DNA of 64,000 bases from Rubrobacter tropicus (GTDB taxonomy: Bacteria > Actinomycetota > Rubrobacteria > Rubrobacterales > Rubrobacteraceae), in assembly GCF_011492945.1 (NCBI RefSeq), contig NZ_CP045119.1, positions 4,154,001 through 4,218,000 of the forward strand, written 5' to 3'. The notes beneath the pieces are model-generated. The model searched no databases, was not told the DNA's origin, and saw nothing but the letters and a program-made list of their open reading frames with translations. Positions 18,419 to 27,376 of this stretch are shown piece by piece (positions within the stretch are counted from its first letter, which is position 1; each line of letters begins with the position of its first letter). The position numbers were made by a program, and so were the translations under genes.

Positions 18419-19033
18419 CTAACCCGCCTCTCCGGGCCGGGTGACCACCCTGTCGATGACGCCGTACTCGACCGCCTCCTCGGGGCTCAGGATGTAGTCG
18501 CGGTCGGTGTCGCGTTCGATCTTCTCGAAAGGCTGGCCCGTCGCCTCCGCCATGATCTCGTTGATCCTGCGCTTGGTGAAGACGATCTCCTTGGCGTGAA
18601 TCTCCACGTCTGACGCCTGACCCCCGATCCCACCCTGGATGGCCGGCTGATGAAGCAGTATCCGCGTGTTCGGCAAGGCGCTCCTCTTGCCCTTCGTCCC
18701 CGACGCGAGCAAGAACGCCCCGGCCGACGCCGCCATCCCGAGCGCCGTCGTCGCCACGTCGGCGTTTACGAAGCGCATGGTGTCGTGCATCGCGAGCATC
18801 GCGGAGATGCTCCCGCCGGGCGAGTTTATGTACATGTTGATGTCCTGCTCGGGGTCCTCGGAGTCGAGGTGGAGGAGCTGCGCCATCACCACGTTCGCCA
18901 CCTGGTCGTCCACCGGCGTGCCGAGGAAGATGATCCTGTCTTTGAGCAGCCTGGAGTAGATGTCCATCGTCCGCTCGCCGCGCGGGCTCTGCTCCGTGAC
19001 GTACGGGATTACCAGCCTCGGATCGAAACTCAT
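18419..19033 (-). CDS. clpP: ATP-dependent Clp protease proteolytic subunit
   Basis: 204 aa, normal size. The serine nucleophile is in [14 protein letters not shown] near residue 99, the histidine in LLHQP near 124, and the aspartate in RDTDRDY near 173. INSPGGS marks the handle entrance. ClpP forms the protease chamber used by ClpX/ClpA/ClpC. ATG 19033 was chosen over GTG 19045 because the SD AGAGAGG sits at proper spacing from it. No clpX is adjacent here, and the divergent neighbour is an XRE regulator. Confidence 0.97.
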   Translation of the reverse strand: MSFDPRLVIPYVTEQSPRGERTMDIYSRLLKDRIIFLGTPVDDQVANVVMAQLLHLDSEDPEQDINMYINSPGGSISAMLAMHDTMRFVNADVATTALGMAASAGAFLLASGTKGKRSALPNTRILLHQPAIQGGIGGQASDVEIHAKEIVFTKRRINEIMAEATGQPFEKIERDTDRDYILSPEEAVEYGVIDRVVTRPGEAG

Positions 19034-19088
19034 CGTCAAGCCCACCTCTCTCTCGCCTACGGGCTATACTTCGGGAGAGTAACATTGA

Positions 19089-19120
19089 TGCAGTGTTTCG
19101 GCAAGTTTTTTGCAGTGTTT
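19089..19120. promoter_or_regulatory. Direct repeats, candidate operator
   Basis: TGCAGTGTTT occurs at 19089-19098 and 19111-19120, starts 22 bp apart or two helical turns. It lies between the divergent clpP and XRE genes and just upstream of the XRE SD (TTGGAGG), the usual place for autoregulation. Confidence 0.4.
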
Positions 19121-19135
19121 TGGAGGTAAGGGGTT

Positions 19136-19408
19136 ATGGAGCCGGATCGTTTGCGGGTGCTCAGGCTGCGGGCGGTGATGAGCCAGGAGCAGTTGGCGGA
19201 CAGGAGTGGTGTGGCGCGGGACACGATCTCCAAGCTGGAGACGGGCCAGCGCAGGGCTTACCCTTCCACGATCCGCAAGCTCGCCCTCGGCCTCGACGTG
19301 AAGCCGCAGATGCTCATGGGTGGCGTAGAATACCTGGATGAAAGACCCGTGGAGGAGGCTGAGAAGGTTTCGGAGAAGCCCGAGGCCGACAGGAAGATCG
19401 GGTTCTAG
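19136..19408 (+). CDS. XRE-family transcriptional regulator
   Basis: 90 aa with a lambda-repressor-like HTH: LRVLRLRAVMSQEQLADRSGVARDTISKLETGQRR (residues 6-40), then a helix ending at LGLDVKPQMLMGG. No effector domain. ATG 19136 has GGAGG 8 nt upstream. Divergent from clpP across a gap with direct repeats, so it may control itself and clpP. Its tail overlaps the next gene's likely start by 71 bp. Confidence 0.9.
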   Translation: MEPDRLRVLRLRAVMSQEQLADRSGVARDTISKLETGQRRAYPSTIRKLALGLDVKPQMLMGGVEYLDERPVEEAEKVSEKPEADRKIGF

Positions 19409-20564
19409 GACCATCTCTTTCGCGGGTACGTTGCGCGTCGGCCTGATCGACGCCGTGGAGCAGGTAGGCGAGGCGGCCTGGCGCGCGCTTGAGCCCCCGG
19501 ACTTCCCGTTCTTCGACTACGAGTTCCTCGACGCCCTTGAGAAGTCGGGAAGCGTGGGCCCCGGCACCGGCTGGTCGCCGGTACACCTCGTCTGCGAGAG
19601 CGAGGGGCGGCTCGTCGGCATCATGCCCCTCTACCTCAAGACAGACTCTTACGGGGAGTACGTCTTCGACTGGGAGTGGGCGCACGCCTACCACCAGCAC
19701 GGCGTCCCCTACTACCCGAAGCTCGTCGCCGCCGTGCCGTTCACGCCCGCGACCGGGCCGAGGATCCTCGTCAGGCCAGACGTGGACAGGGAGGCCATCG
19801 TCCGTACGTTGCTCGACGCGGCGCGGGAGGTCGGCGAGGAGAACCGGGCAAGCTCCACGCACGCGCTCTTCGTGCCGGAGGGGGACCTCGAAGACTTCCA
19901 GGAACGCGGGTTCGCGGTGCGCCACTCGTTGCAGTTCCACTGGCGCAACCGGGGTCACGCATCGTTCGACGACTATCTTGAGACGCTCGTGAGCAAGCGC
20001 CGGCGTCAGATCTCGCGCGAGCGCCGCCAGCTCGCCGAAGAGAACCTGACGATAGAGCGCCTGACGGGCGAGGCGCTCGAACCGTCCCACGCCGACACGA
20101 TGTACCGCTTCTACATGGCGACCGCCGACAGGAAGTGGGGCTCTCCGTATCTGAACAGGGCCTTCTTCAGAGAAGTCTTCAGCACCATGAAAGACCGCCT
20201 CCTCTTCGTGCTGGCCCGGGACGAGGCGGGGCGTCCCATAGCCGGCACCATCAACTTCTACAAGGACGCAGCCCTCTTCGGCCGTCACTGGGGCGCCGTC
20301 GAAGACCGCCGCAACCTCCACTTCGAGCTCTGCTACTACCAGACCATCGAATTCGCCATCGAGCGGGAGATAAAGCTCTTCGAGGCGGGGGCCCAGGGCG
20401 AGCACAAGCTGGCGCGTGGTTTCCTCCCCACCCTCACCCGCAGCGCCCACGAGCTCCGCCACCCGGCCTTCAGGCGGGCCATCGAGCGCTTCGTCGAAGA
20501 GGAGAAGGAGTACCTCGATCAGGCCGTGGAGGAGTACTCCAGGCACGACCCTTACAAGAAATAA
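19338..20564 (+). CDS. Peptidogalycan/DUF482 (FemAB-like GNAT) protein
   Basis: 408 aa. Matches the DUF482 pattern throughout: FFDYEFLDALEKSGSVG near residue 57, LVGIMPLYLKTDSYGEYVFDWEWA near 90, SKRRRQISRERRQ near 217, and the acetyltransferase-like AGTINFYKDAALFGRHWG and FEAGAQGEHKLARGF. Biochemical role unproven; FemAB relatives transfer aminoacyl groups in the cell wall. ATG 19338 lies inside the XRE gene; TAGAAT (19326-19331) ends 6 nt before it, so it may be leaderless. TTG 19431 is the alternative. Confidence 0.85.
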   Translation: MKDPWRRLRRFRRSPRPTGRSGSRTISFAGTLRVGLIDAVEQVGEAAWRALEPPDFPFFDYEFLDALEKSGSVGPGTGWSPVHLVCESEGRLVGIMPLYLKTDSYGEYVFDWEWAHAYHQHGVPYYPKLVAAVPFTPATGPRILVRPDVDREAIVRTLLDAAREVGEENRASSTHALFVPEGDLEDFQERGFAVRHSLQFHWRNRGHASFDDYLETLVSKRRRQISRERRQLAEENLTIERLTGEALEPSHADTMYRFYMATADRKWGSPYLNRAFFREVFSTMKDRLLFVLARDEAGRPIAGTINFYKDAALFGRHWGAVEDRRNLHFELCYYQTIEFAIEREIKLFEAGAQGEHKLARGFLPTLTRSAHELRHPAFRRAIERFVEEEKEYLDQAVEEYSRHDPYKK

Positions 20565-20630
20565 CCGTCCGCGAAGGTTTACTGGTTTTAGAGCGACTCC
20601 CGTAAGAGATGAACCGGGAGGTTCGTGAGG

Positions 20631-20773
20631 CTCTAAAGCGGATCGCAGTGGCATTGAGCCACTGCGATCCGCGCGGTCAGCTATCAGCCCGCTTCGGCTC
20701 CGCCTCCGCTTTCAGCGGTCAGCTTCTTTGCTCTTGCTAAAAGCTGATGGCTGATGGCTGATGGCTGATAGCC
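20631..20773. repeat. Mosaic intergenic repeat, copy R4
   Basis: Starts CTCTAAAGCGG, then a perfect 15-bp stem GCGGATCGCAGTGGC (20638-20652 with 20658-20672, loop ATTGA), then the GCTTCGGCTCCGCCTCCGC word, then the core TTCTTTGCTCTTGCTAAAA, then four copies of the heptamer GCTGATG/A (20743-20770). The 66 bp before it show nothing recognisable. Its end merges with 160-bp repeat copy B. Confidence 0.85.
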
Positions 20774-20927
20774 TAAGGTTCTGAGGCATTCAGGTTCAAA
20801 GGGGTGCGTCACGAAACTTCGGGCAAGACCCATCCCCCACCCCCAAGAGCCCAAGAACCCGAAAACCTGAAGCACTCTACGACCCTTGGCCTATTCGCGA
20901 AGGTTCCCATCCTTCCGCGAACCGCTG
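20770..20927 (-). repeat. 160-bp dispersed repeat, copy B
   Basis: Reading the minus strand from 20927, the copy opens CAGCGGTTCGCGGAAGGATG and later shows TTTCGTGACGCACCCC and ATGCCTCAGAACCTTAGG. These match copy A at 445-608 in order and spacing; the middle (Gly/Pro-rich when translated) is diverged. It is opposite in orientation to copy A and 20 kb away. Confidence 0.7.
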
Positions 20928-20942
20928 CAGGGGGTATCGCTG

Positions 20943-21410
20943 TTACGGGCGGTGGCGGGTCAGGGCGGAGAAGATCAGACCCCACGCGGCGCCGAAGACG
21001 GCGTGGTCCAGCACGGGTAGAAGGACCTTGACGGTCTGCTGCTCCCACGGCGGCGAATGAACGCCCGCGAGCGGCAGCCAGCTCGACCACCCCACGCCCC
21101 AGGCGAGTACACCCAGCGACGAGCCAACCGCGGCCTCTTCGCCCGCCCCGCCGCCCTCCCGGCGCAGGAGGCCGAAGGCCACTCCTGCGCCGACGCCGTA
21201 GGAGACGTGCGCGGTGGCGGCCAGGGCCCGCCGGGTGTTCGGCGATAGCCCGTCCGCCGCGAAAACCTCCTCGACCCGGTCGACGACCTGCGTCGGGGCC
21301 GTATCGAAGACGACGCCCGTCTTCTTCAAGACCCCGCGCAACGCCGACAGGACGAGCGTGCCCCCTGCCCCCCCGAGCGCCCCGGCAAGGATTCTGCCTC
21401 TCGCGTCCAT
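20943..21410 (-). CDS. Small integral membrane protein, unknown
   Basis: 155 aa with about four hydrophobic segments (residues 8-25, 62-80, 98-113 and the C-terminal VFGAAWGLIFSAL). A YagU/DUF1440-like look (GGAGGTLVLSALRGVLKK start, AHVSYGVGAGVAFGLL, then SWLP) is possible but unproven. ATG 21410 was chosen for its GAGGAGG SD 7 nt upstream. Located after the ABC transporter operon with a 60-bp gap; no functional link is visible. Confidence 0.65.
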   Translation of the reverse strand: MDARGRILAGALGGAGGTLVLSALRGVLKKTGVVFDTAPTQVVDRVEEVFAADGLSPNTRRALAATAHVSYGVGAGVAFGLLRREGGGAGEEAAVGSSLGVLAWGVGWSSWLPLAGVHSPPWEQQTVKVLLPVLDHAVFGAAWGLIFSALTRHRP

Positions 21411-21470
21411 GTGGCATCCTCCTCGTTTGCCGGGCCCCGTCAAATCAGGTTGTACCCAGAGGCGGGGCAT

Positions 21471-22394
21471 CTACTCCTTGCGGTAGGGCTTGCCGATGGC
21501 GGCGGGGGCGATGGCGCGTCCGCCGAAAGCGGCGAGGGCGACGATGGTGAGCACGTAGGGAATCATCTGTAAGAACTCGTTGGGTATGACCTCCTGTGGG
21601 GCCCTGAAGGTGACGGCCAGGGCGAAGCCGAAAAGCAGGGCCGCCCCCGCGGCGCCTATGGGGTTCCACCGGCCGAATATGAGGGCCGCCAGCGCGATAA
21701 ACCCCCTGCCGTTGGTCATCCCCTCGGTGAAGGCGGAGAGGAGGCCCATCGAAAGATATATACCGCCCAGAGAGGCCAGAAGCCCCGAGAGCGCGACGCC
21801 GTAGTAGCGCATCCTGCCCACGCTCACGCCGGCTGTGTCAACCGCCTCGGGAGACTCGCCCGTCGCCCGCAGCCGGAGCCCGAAGGGGGTTCGGAAGAGT
21901 ACGAAAAACGTGACGGGGACCATCACGTACATCAGGTAGACCAGAACGCTCTGGGAGAAGAGAGCGGGGCCTACAACCGGGATGCTGCTGAGGAGAGGTA
22001 TCGGAACCTCGCCGAAACCCTCGACGCGCGGGGAGGTTCCGCCGGAGCCGAAAACCGAGACCATCAGGAAGCCCGTTCCGCCCAGAGCCAGCAGGTTAAT
22101 GGCGGTGCCGGATATGATCTGGTCGGCCTCGAACGTGACGCACATGAGCGCGTGGATCAGGGCGAAGAGGAGGCCCGCCGCGAGCGCGAAGCCAAGGGCG
22201 ACCACCGCGCTCCCCGAGAGAAAGGCCCCCACAACACCAGCGAACGCGCTGATAAGCATCAGCCCTTCCAGGCCGATGTTTACCACCCCGCTCCTCTCGC
22301 TGAACATGCCGCCAAGGGCGGCGAAGACGAGCGGCGTGGCGTTCCGGATCGTCGAGGCGAGGAGTTGGCCGGGGGCGCCGAAGATCTCGTCCAC
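21471..22394 (-). CDS. ABC transporter permease, BMP/nucleoside type
   Basis: 307 aa, polytopic. Matches branched-chain/BMP permeases: MFSERSGVVNIGLEGLMLISAF, and the EAA-like cytoplasmic loop LRATGESPEAVDTAGVSVGRMRYYGV near residue 165. It pairs with the permease just upstream (2-bp gap) to form the channel of the importer. Confidence 0.9.
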   Translation of the reverse strand: MDEIFGAPGQLLASTIRNATPLVFAALGGMFSERSGVVNIGLEGLMLISAFAGVVGAFLSGSAVVALGFALAAGLLFALIHALMCVTFEADQIISGTAINLLALGGTGFLMVSVFGSGGTSPRVEGFGEVPIPLLSSIPVVGPALFSQSVLVYLMYVMVPVTFFVLFRTPFGLRLRATGESPEAVDTAGVSVGRMRYYGVALSGLLASLGGIYLSMGLLSAFTEGMTNGRGFIALAALIFGRWNPIGAAGAALLFGFALAVTFRAPQEVIPNEFLQMIPYVLTIVALAAFGGRAIAPAAIGKPYRKE

Positions 22395-22396
22395 TA

Positions 22397-23482
22397 CTAA
22401 CCCAACCCTTTCTCAAGGCGGGCGCCGGCCAGGGCGCGGGCGCGCTTGCCGAGCAGGAGCTCGACGAGCTTGGTGGCGGTAACGAGCAGCAGGATCACCG
22501 CGAGCAGCACGTTGGTGAGTTGCAACGGCACGTCCGTCGAGAACTGCATCTCCTGCGCGCCCGAGGCGAGCCCGCCGAAGAGCAGGGCTCCGAGCACCAC
22601 GCCTGCCGGGTGGTTGCGCCCGAGCAGCGCCACCCCGATGCCGTTGAAGCCCAGGTTCGTGACGAACGGTATCGTCATCTTGCCGTAGACGCCGAGAACC
22701 TCGACCCCGCCGCCGATGGCCGCGAAGGCCCCGCCGATGGCGAGGGCGAGGACGGTGTTGGTCCCGATGCCCATGCCGGCGTAGTTCGCGGCGCCCGGCG
22801 AGAGGCCGACCGCCCGGATCTGAAACCCCCTTCTGGTCCTCCACAGCAGCAGGTAAGCCACCACCGCCGCGACGAGCGCGAGCAGGAACCCGTAGTTGGC
22901 CCGCCCGAGCCCCAGCCCGACAAACGGGATGCGGGCCGCGAAATCTATGGCGTCGGTGCCGGGGACGAGACCTTCGGTTCTCAGGGGCTTGAGCGCCAGG
23001 TAGGTGGCCAGGTTGATCCCTATAAAGTTCAGCATGATAGTGGTGATGACCTCGTGCGCCCCGAAACGCGCCTTGAGGACACCCGGTATCGCGCCCCACA
23101 AGAAGCCCGTCACGACGCAGGCGAGCAAGACCAGCGGTATCGAGAGGGCGCCGAGGGAGCCCAGAGTCACCCCGAGCCAGGCGGCGGTGATGGCCCCGAT
23201 ATAGAGCTGGCCCTCGCCCCCTATATTGAAGAGCCCGGCCCTGAAGGCGACGGCGACGGCGAGGCCGGTGAAGATCAGGGGCGTCGCCCCGAGCAGCGTC
23301 CGGCCTATGGCGGTCGGGGAACCCACGGCCCCCCGCACGAGCGCGGAGTAGGCCGTCAACGGGTTGTTGCCCGTCGCAAGCACGATCAGTGCCCCGAGCA
23401 CGAACGAGATGAGAATGGCGATGAGGGGGAAAACGAGCGCGCCCCCCGCGTCCACCAGCGCCCGGCGCAGCCTGTTGCTCAA
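22397..23482 (-). CDS. ABC transporter permease, BMP/nucleoside type
   Basis: 361 aa, polytopic. Shows FNIGGEGQLYIGAITAAWLG (family signature of inner-membrane BMP permeases) near residue 87 and the loop IRAVGLSPGAANYAGMGIGTNT near 225. The start overlaps the ATPase gene stop by 4 bp. Together with the smaller permease it forms a heterodimer in nucleoside importers such as NupPQ. Confidence 0.9.
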   Translation of the reverse strand: MSNRLRRALVDAGGALVFPLIAILISFVLGALIVLATGNNPLTAYSALVRGAVGSPTAIGRTLLGATPLIFTGLAVAVAFRAGLFNIGGEGQLYIGAITAAWLGVTLGSLGALSIPLVLLACVVTGFLWGAIPGVLKARFGAHEVITTIMLNFIGINLATYLALKPLRTEGLVPGTDAIDFAARIPFVGLGLGRANYGFLLALVAAVVAYLLLWRTRRGFQIRAVGLSPGAANYAGMGIGTNTVLALAIGGAFAAIGGGVEVLGVYGKMTIPFVTNLGFNGIGVALLGRNHPAGVVLGALLFGGLASGAQEMQFSTDVPLQLTNVLLAVILLLVTATKLVELLLGKRARALAGARLEKGLG

Positions 23483-25038
23483 GCGTCCTCCCTGCCAACC
23501 CGCCCGGCCATCAACAGGCCGAGCTCCTCGTCGGTCGCGTCCGGGCCGACCTCGCCGACGATCCTGCCGTCGTAGATGACGGCTATGCGGTCGGAGAGCG
23601 AGCGGACCTCTTCGAGCTCCAGGGAGATTAGCAGGATGGCCTTACCGCGGGAGCGCTGGTCGAGGAGCTGGCGGTGGATGAACTCGATCGCGCCGACATC
23701 CACGCCGCGGGTCGGCTGGGCGGCGATGATGACGCCGGGGTCGCCGGAGAGCTCGCGGGCGAGCACGGCCTTCTGCTGGTTTCCGCCGGAGAGTGAGCCT
23801 GCCCTCGCGTCGGGGTCGGGCGGTCGGACGTCGTAGGCGCGCAGGGATTCCGCCGCGCGGCGGCGCATGGCCTTGGGGAAGATCCAACCCCACCTGGAGA
23901 ACGGGGCTTCATCGTAGGTCTTTAGCGCGTAGTTCTCCGAGAGGGAGAAGTCCTGGACGAGTCCCTTCGTCCCCCGGTCCTCGGGCACGTAGGCTAGCCC
24001 GCGGCCCTGGCGGCCGTTGGCCCCCACCCGCGTCACGTCCTCGCCGTCGAGGTAGACCCTGCCCTCCTCGATAGGCCGGGTTCCGGCGAGCGCCTCGGCG
24101 AGCTCCGTCTGGCCGTTGCCGTCCACGCCTGCTATACCCAGTATCTCCCCCCCGCGCACCTCTAGGCTGATCCCGTCGACCGCCCTCGTCCCGGAGCCGG
24201 ACAAGACGACGAGCCCCTCCGCCGAGAGCCGCGGCTCCCCGACCTCGGCCTCCGTCTTCTCGACGCGCAAGAGGACCTCGCGGCCGACCATCAGGCGGGC
24301 GAGCTCCCCCTCGTCCGTCCCGGCGGTCTCGACCGTCTCAACCACCTTGCCGTCGCGGATGATGGTGATGCGCTCCGAGATACCCAACAGCTCGCCCAGC
24401 TTGTGGGTTATCAGGATTACGGAGAGGCCGTCGGCGACGAGCTCCTTCAGTACGGAGAAGAGGTCTTCGGTCTCCTGCGGGGTCAGGACGGCGGTCGGCT
24501 CGTCGAGGACGAGGATGCGGGCCTCGCGGTAAAGGGTCTTCAAGATCTCGACCCGCTGCTGCTCGCCCACCGAGAGTTCCGCGACCCGCGCCCTCGGGTT
24601 CACCCGCAAACCGTAGCGCCCGGAGAGTTCTTCGGTGTCCTTTATGGCCCTCGCGAGGTCGAGGGTGGCGCCCTTGCGGGGTTCGGCGCCGAGCACGATG
24701 TTCTCGGCCACGGTGAGGGCCGGGATCAGGGTGAAGTGCTGGTGGACCATCCCGATGCCGCGGGAGACCGCGTCCTTGGGGTCCTTGATCTCGGCCCGCT
24801 CCCCATCGACGAAGATCTCGCCCTCGTCCGGCGAGTAGAGGCCGTACAGGATCTTCATCAGGGTGGATTTGCCCGCCCCGTTCTCGCCGAGAAGACCAAG
24901 TATCTCACCCCGCCCGAGCGTGATCGAAACGCCGTCGTTCGCCCTGACCGGCCCGAACGTCTTGGTTACGCCTCGCATCTCGAGGACGACCGGGGCCTCG
25001 ACCCTGGCCGCGCCCCCGCTCGCGCGCTCCTCCGTCAA
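23479..25038 (-). CDS. ABC transporter ATPase with two nucleotide-binding domains
   Basis: 519 aa with two ABC domains, as in sugar/nucleoside importers. First domain: Walker A GENGAGKST near residue 54, signature LSVGEQQRVEI, Walker B ILVLDEPTA. Second domain: degenerate Walker A GVDGNGQTE near 301 and signature LSGGNQQKAVLARELSG with IAAQPTRGVD in place of a normal Walker B, so only the first site is likely to hydrolyse ATP. 18 bp after the binding-protein gene. Confidence 0.95.
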   Translation of the reverse strand: MTEERASGGAARVEAPVVLEMRGVTKTFGPVRANDGVSITLGRGEILGLLGENGAGKSTLMKILYGLYSPDEGEIFVDGERAEIKDPKDAVSRGIGMVHQHFTLIPALTVAENIVLGAEPRKGATLDLARAIKDTEELSGRYGLRVNPRARVAELSVGEQQRVEILKTLYREARILVLDEPTAVLTPQETEDLFSVLKELVADGLSVILITHKLGELLGISERITIIRDGKVVETVETAGTDEGELARLMVGREVLLRVEKTEAEVGEPRLSAEGLVVLSGSGTRAVDGISLEVRGGEILGIAGVDGNGQTELAEALAGTRPIEEGRVYLDGEDVTRVGANGRQGRGLAYVPEDRGTKGLVQDFSLSENYALKTYDEAPFSRWGWIFPKAMRRRAAESLRAYDVRPPDPDARAGSLSGGNQQKAVLARELSGDPGVIIAAQPTRGVDVGAIEFIHRQLLDQRSRGKAILLISLELEEVRSLSDRIAVIYDGRIVGEVGPDATDEELGLLMAGRVGREDA

Positions 25039-25056
25039 CGCCTGATCCCCCGCCCG

Positions 25057-26118
25057 CTACTGCGGCGCTTCGGGGACCTCGATGTCGCCGTTTATGATGC
25101 CCTTCTGGGCCGCGTCCACCTCGTCCTTGACCTCCTGGGGGACGTCGTTGTCGAAGCGGCCGAACGGCGCCAGGCTCAGGCCTTTCTCCTTGAGGCCGAG
25201 GTCGATGACCTCACCGCCGGGGAAGTTGCCGTCGTTGGCGTCGCTTATGGCCTGGTAGACCGCGTTGTCCACGCGCTTGACTACCGAGGTCAGGATCGGG
25301 GCGTCGGGGACCAGCTTGCCCTGGTCGGCGTCTACGCCGATGGCGAAGGCGTCCTGTTCCTTGGCCGCGTCAAAGAGGCCGGCGCCCGTGGCGCCGGAGG
25401 CGTGGTAGATGATGTCCGCGCCGTCGTTGATCTGCTGCAGCGAGATCTCCTTGCCCCTCGCCGGGTCGTTGAACGCGTCAGGCGTCGAGCCGGCGTACTG
25501 GACGAGCACCTCGCAGTCCGAGCACACTGACTCGACCCCCGCGACGTACCCGGCCTCGAACTTGCCTATGAGGTCCGACTCCTGTCCGCCGAGAAAGCCC
25601 ACAACCTTGTCGTCGGGGGTGGTGTACTGCGTCTCTTCCTGGGTCATGAGCCCGGCGACGACGCCGGCGAGGTAGCTGCCCTCCTGCTCCCTGAAGACGA
25701 GGCTCGCCGCGTTCTTGGGCTCGACCACGGAGTCCACGATGGCGAAGTTGGTGTCAGGGTACTGCGGGGCGATCTCGTTGACCGCGTCTGTCATGAGGAA
25801 CCCGACGGCGAACACGGGGTCGTACCCCTGGTCGGCGAGCTGGGTGAGGTTGTTGACGTAGTCGGTGGCGGCGCTTGACTCCAGGGTTTCGGTCTCCGCA
25901 TTGAACTCTTTCTTGGCCCTCTGCAGCCCGGCGTAGGCCGAATCGTTGAAGCTCTGGTCGCCGAGGCCGCCGACGTCGAGCACGAGGGCCGGGCGCACGT
26001 TCGAACCACCACCGCCTCCTCCTCCGCCCTGGTCCCCGCCGCCTCCACCGCCGCCGCATCCTACGGCCACCAGCGCCGCAGCTAGTGCCAGTGAGATCGA
26101 ACCAACTCTGGTACGCAC
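25057..26118 (-). CDS. BMP-family substrate-binding lipoprotein
   Basis: 353 aa. Signal peptide and lipobox VAVGC near residue 21, then a Gly-rich linker of about 20 residues, then the BMP core: PALVLDVGGLGDQSFNDSAYAGLQRA, VFAVGFLMTDAV, EGSYLAGVVAGL, GADIIYHASGATGAGLF. The family binds purine nucleosides or related molecules outside the membrane. GTG 26118 has AAAGGAGGT 5 nt before it. It leads the importer operon and faces the SAH hydrolase-like gene. Confidence 0.93.
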   Translation of the reverse strand: MRTRVGSISLALAAALVAVGCGGGGGGGDQGGGGGGGGSNVRPALVLDVGGLGDQSFNDSAYAGLQRAKKEFNAETETLESSAATDYVNNLTQLADQGYDPVFAVGFLMTDAVNEIAPQYPDTNFAIVDSVVEPKNAASLVFREQEGSYLAGVVAGLMTQEETQYTTPDDKVVGFLGGQESDLIGKFEAGYVAGVESVCSDCEVLVQYAGSTPDAFNDPARGKEISLQQINDGADIIYHASGATGAGLFDAAKEQDAFAIGVDADQGKLVPDAPILTSVVKRVDNAVYQAISDANDGNFPGGEVIDLGLKEKGLSLAPFGRFDNDVPQEVKDEVDAAQKGIINGDIEVPEAPQ

Positions 26119-26178
26119 AGGACCTCCTTTTTCGCCAACCGCCTCCCGCGCGTGACCCGCCGGGCTTCCGGTCTCAAC

Positions 26179-26208
26179 GTGACAGATCGTTGACAGGCAT
26201 CATATAGA
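26179..26208 (+). promoter_or_regulatory. Promoter and TGACAG direct repeats
   Basis: GTGACA (26179-26184), an 18-nt spacer and TATAGA (26203-26208) would start transcription near 26215, ahead of the SD-led CTG at 26240. TGACAG occurs twice, 11 bp apart (26180 and 26191), in the gap between the divergent BMP importer and SAH hydrolase-like genes. Confidence 0.4.
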
Positions 26209-26239
26209 GTCAGGGCCAACCGCGCAAAGGAGAAGACTA

Positions 26240-27373
26240 CTGCAACCTCCACGAGACGACGACTTCGCCCGCGAGCTGGAATGGCTCCGCTATTTCACGC
26301 CGGCCACGGCCGAGGCCGCCAGGACCCTGCCCTCTCTAACCGGCGAACGCCTGCTCGTCGTCTGCCACCTCGACCTGAAGATGGTCCCCTACTTCGAGGC
26401 CCTCCTCACGGCCGGCGCCGAGGTCCACGCCTGCGCCGCCAACCCGGCCACGACGAGGAACGACGTCGCCGAACACCTCGAGACGCTCGGCGTAAGAGTC
26501 CCTGCCCGCAAGGACGACCCGCCGCAGCGCCACGCGGCCCACCTGCGGACGGCCATCGAAGCCGGTCCCACCCTGCTCTCCGAGATGGGCGCCGATGCCA
26601 CGGCCGCGACGGGCGGGAGGCTCGCCACCGCGCGCGGCGGCCTTGAGGCAACAGGCACGGGCATAGCCCGCCTGAAGGAACTCGACCTCTCCTACCCCGT
26701 CTTCGACTGGGATTCGGTCCCCATGAAGCAGGGCCTCCACAACCGCCACCTCGTCGGCCTGATGGCGGCGAACACCTTCCTCGACGTCACGGGCCTCTCC
26801 CTCTACGGCAAGACGGTCCTCGTCGTCGGCTACGGGCCCGTCGGCCGCGGTATCGCCGACGCGGCGCGCTCCTTCGGCGCCGTCGTGGAGGTCTGCGACC
26901 CGGATCCCGCCGCCCGACTCGCCGCGGCCCACCTCGGCTTCCCGACCCCGACCCTCGAGGCCGGCCTACCCCGCGCCGACGTCGTATTCACCGCCACCGG
27001 CCGAGACGGGGTCATCCCCATCGAGGCGCTCTCCTGCTGCAAGAACGATGCCTTCCTCGCAAACCTCGGCCACACGAGCGGCGAGCTACCCGTCGAAGAT
27101 CTGCGCCGGCACGCCGTGGGCCGTCCGCGTCGCCACGTCGAGCGGATCACGTTGGACGGTAAGGCGCTCTACCTGCTCGCCGGCGGCGCGATGTTCAACC
27201 TGGCGGCCGGGCCCGGAGACCCCTACGACACCTTCGACCTCGTCACCGCGCTCGTGATCGAGGCGACGGGCTTTCTAGCGACAGAAGGCGTCGAGTACCC
27301 GCCAGGCATCCACCCGCTGCCCAAAAAGGTTCAGGACCGCGCGGCCAGAGGCCGCCTGGAGTCCGGGGCATAG
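26240..27373 (+). CDS. S-adenosylhomocysteine hydrolase-like protein, probable CTG start
   Basis: 377 aa from CTG 26240; the first ATG in frame (26381) would cut into conserved sequence. AAAGGAGAAG lies 5 nt before the CTG and no ATG, GTG or TTG exists upstream in frame. The AdoHcyase pattern is recognisable: SVPMKQGLHN (cf. SVTKSKFDN), the NAD-binding VVGYGPVGRGIADAARSFGA, TGRDGV, and FLANLGHTSGEL. The Asp after the catalytic Lys seems replaced by His, and the protein is about 50 aa short of the usual size, so SAH hydrolysis is unproven. Divergent to the nucleoside-type importer. Confidence 0.8.
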   Translation: MQPPRDDDFARELEWLRYFTPATAEAARTLPSLTGERLLVVCHLDLKMVPYFEALLTAGAEVHACAANPATTRNDVAEHLETLGVRVPARKDDPPQRHAAHLRTAIEAGPTLLSEMGADATAATGGRLATARGGLEATGTGIARLKELDLSYPVFDWDSVPMKQGLHNRHLVGLMAANTFLDVTGLSLYGKTVLVVGYGPVGRGIADAARSFGAVVEVCDPDPAARLAAAHLGFPTPTLEAGLPRADVVFTATGRDGVIPIEALSCCKNDAFLANLGHTSGELPVEDLRRHAVGRPRRHVERITLDGKALYLLAGGAMFNLAAGPGDPYDTFDLVTALVIEATGFLATEGVEYPPGIHPLPKKVQDRAARGRLESGA

Positions 27374-27376
27374 AAC

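Noticed and set aside
20743-20770. CRISPR-like tandem GCTGATG units
   Set aside because: Seven-base unit without spacers and no cas genes; part of the mosaic repeat.
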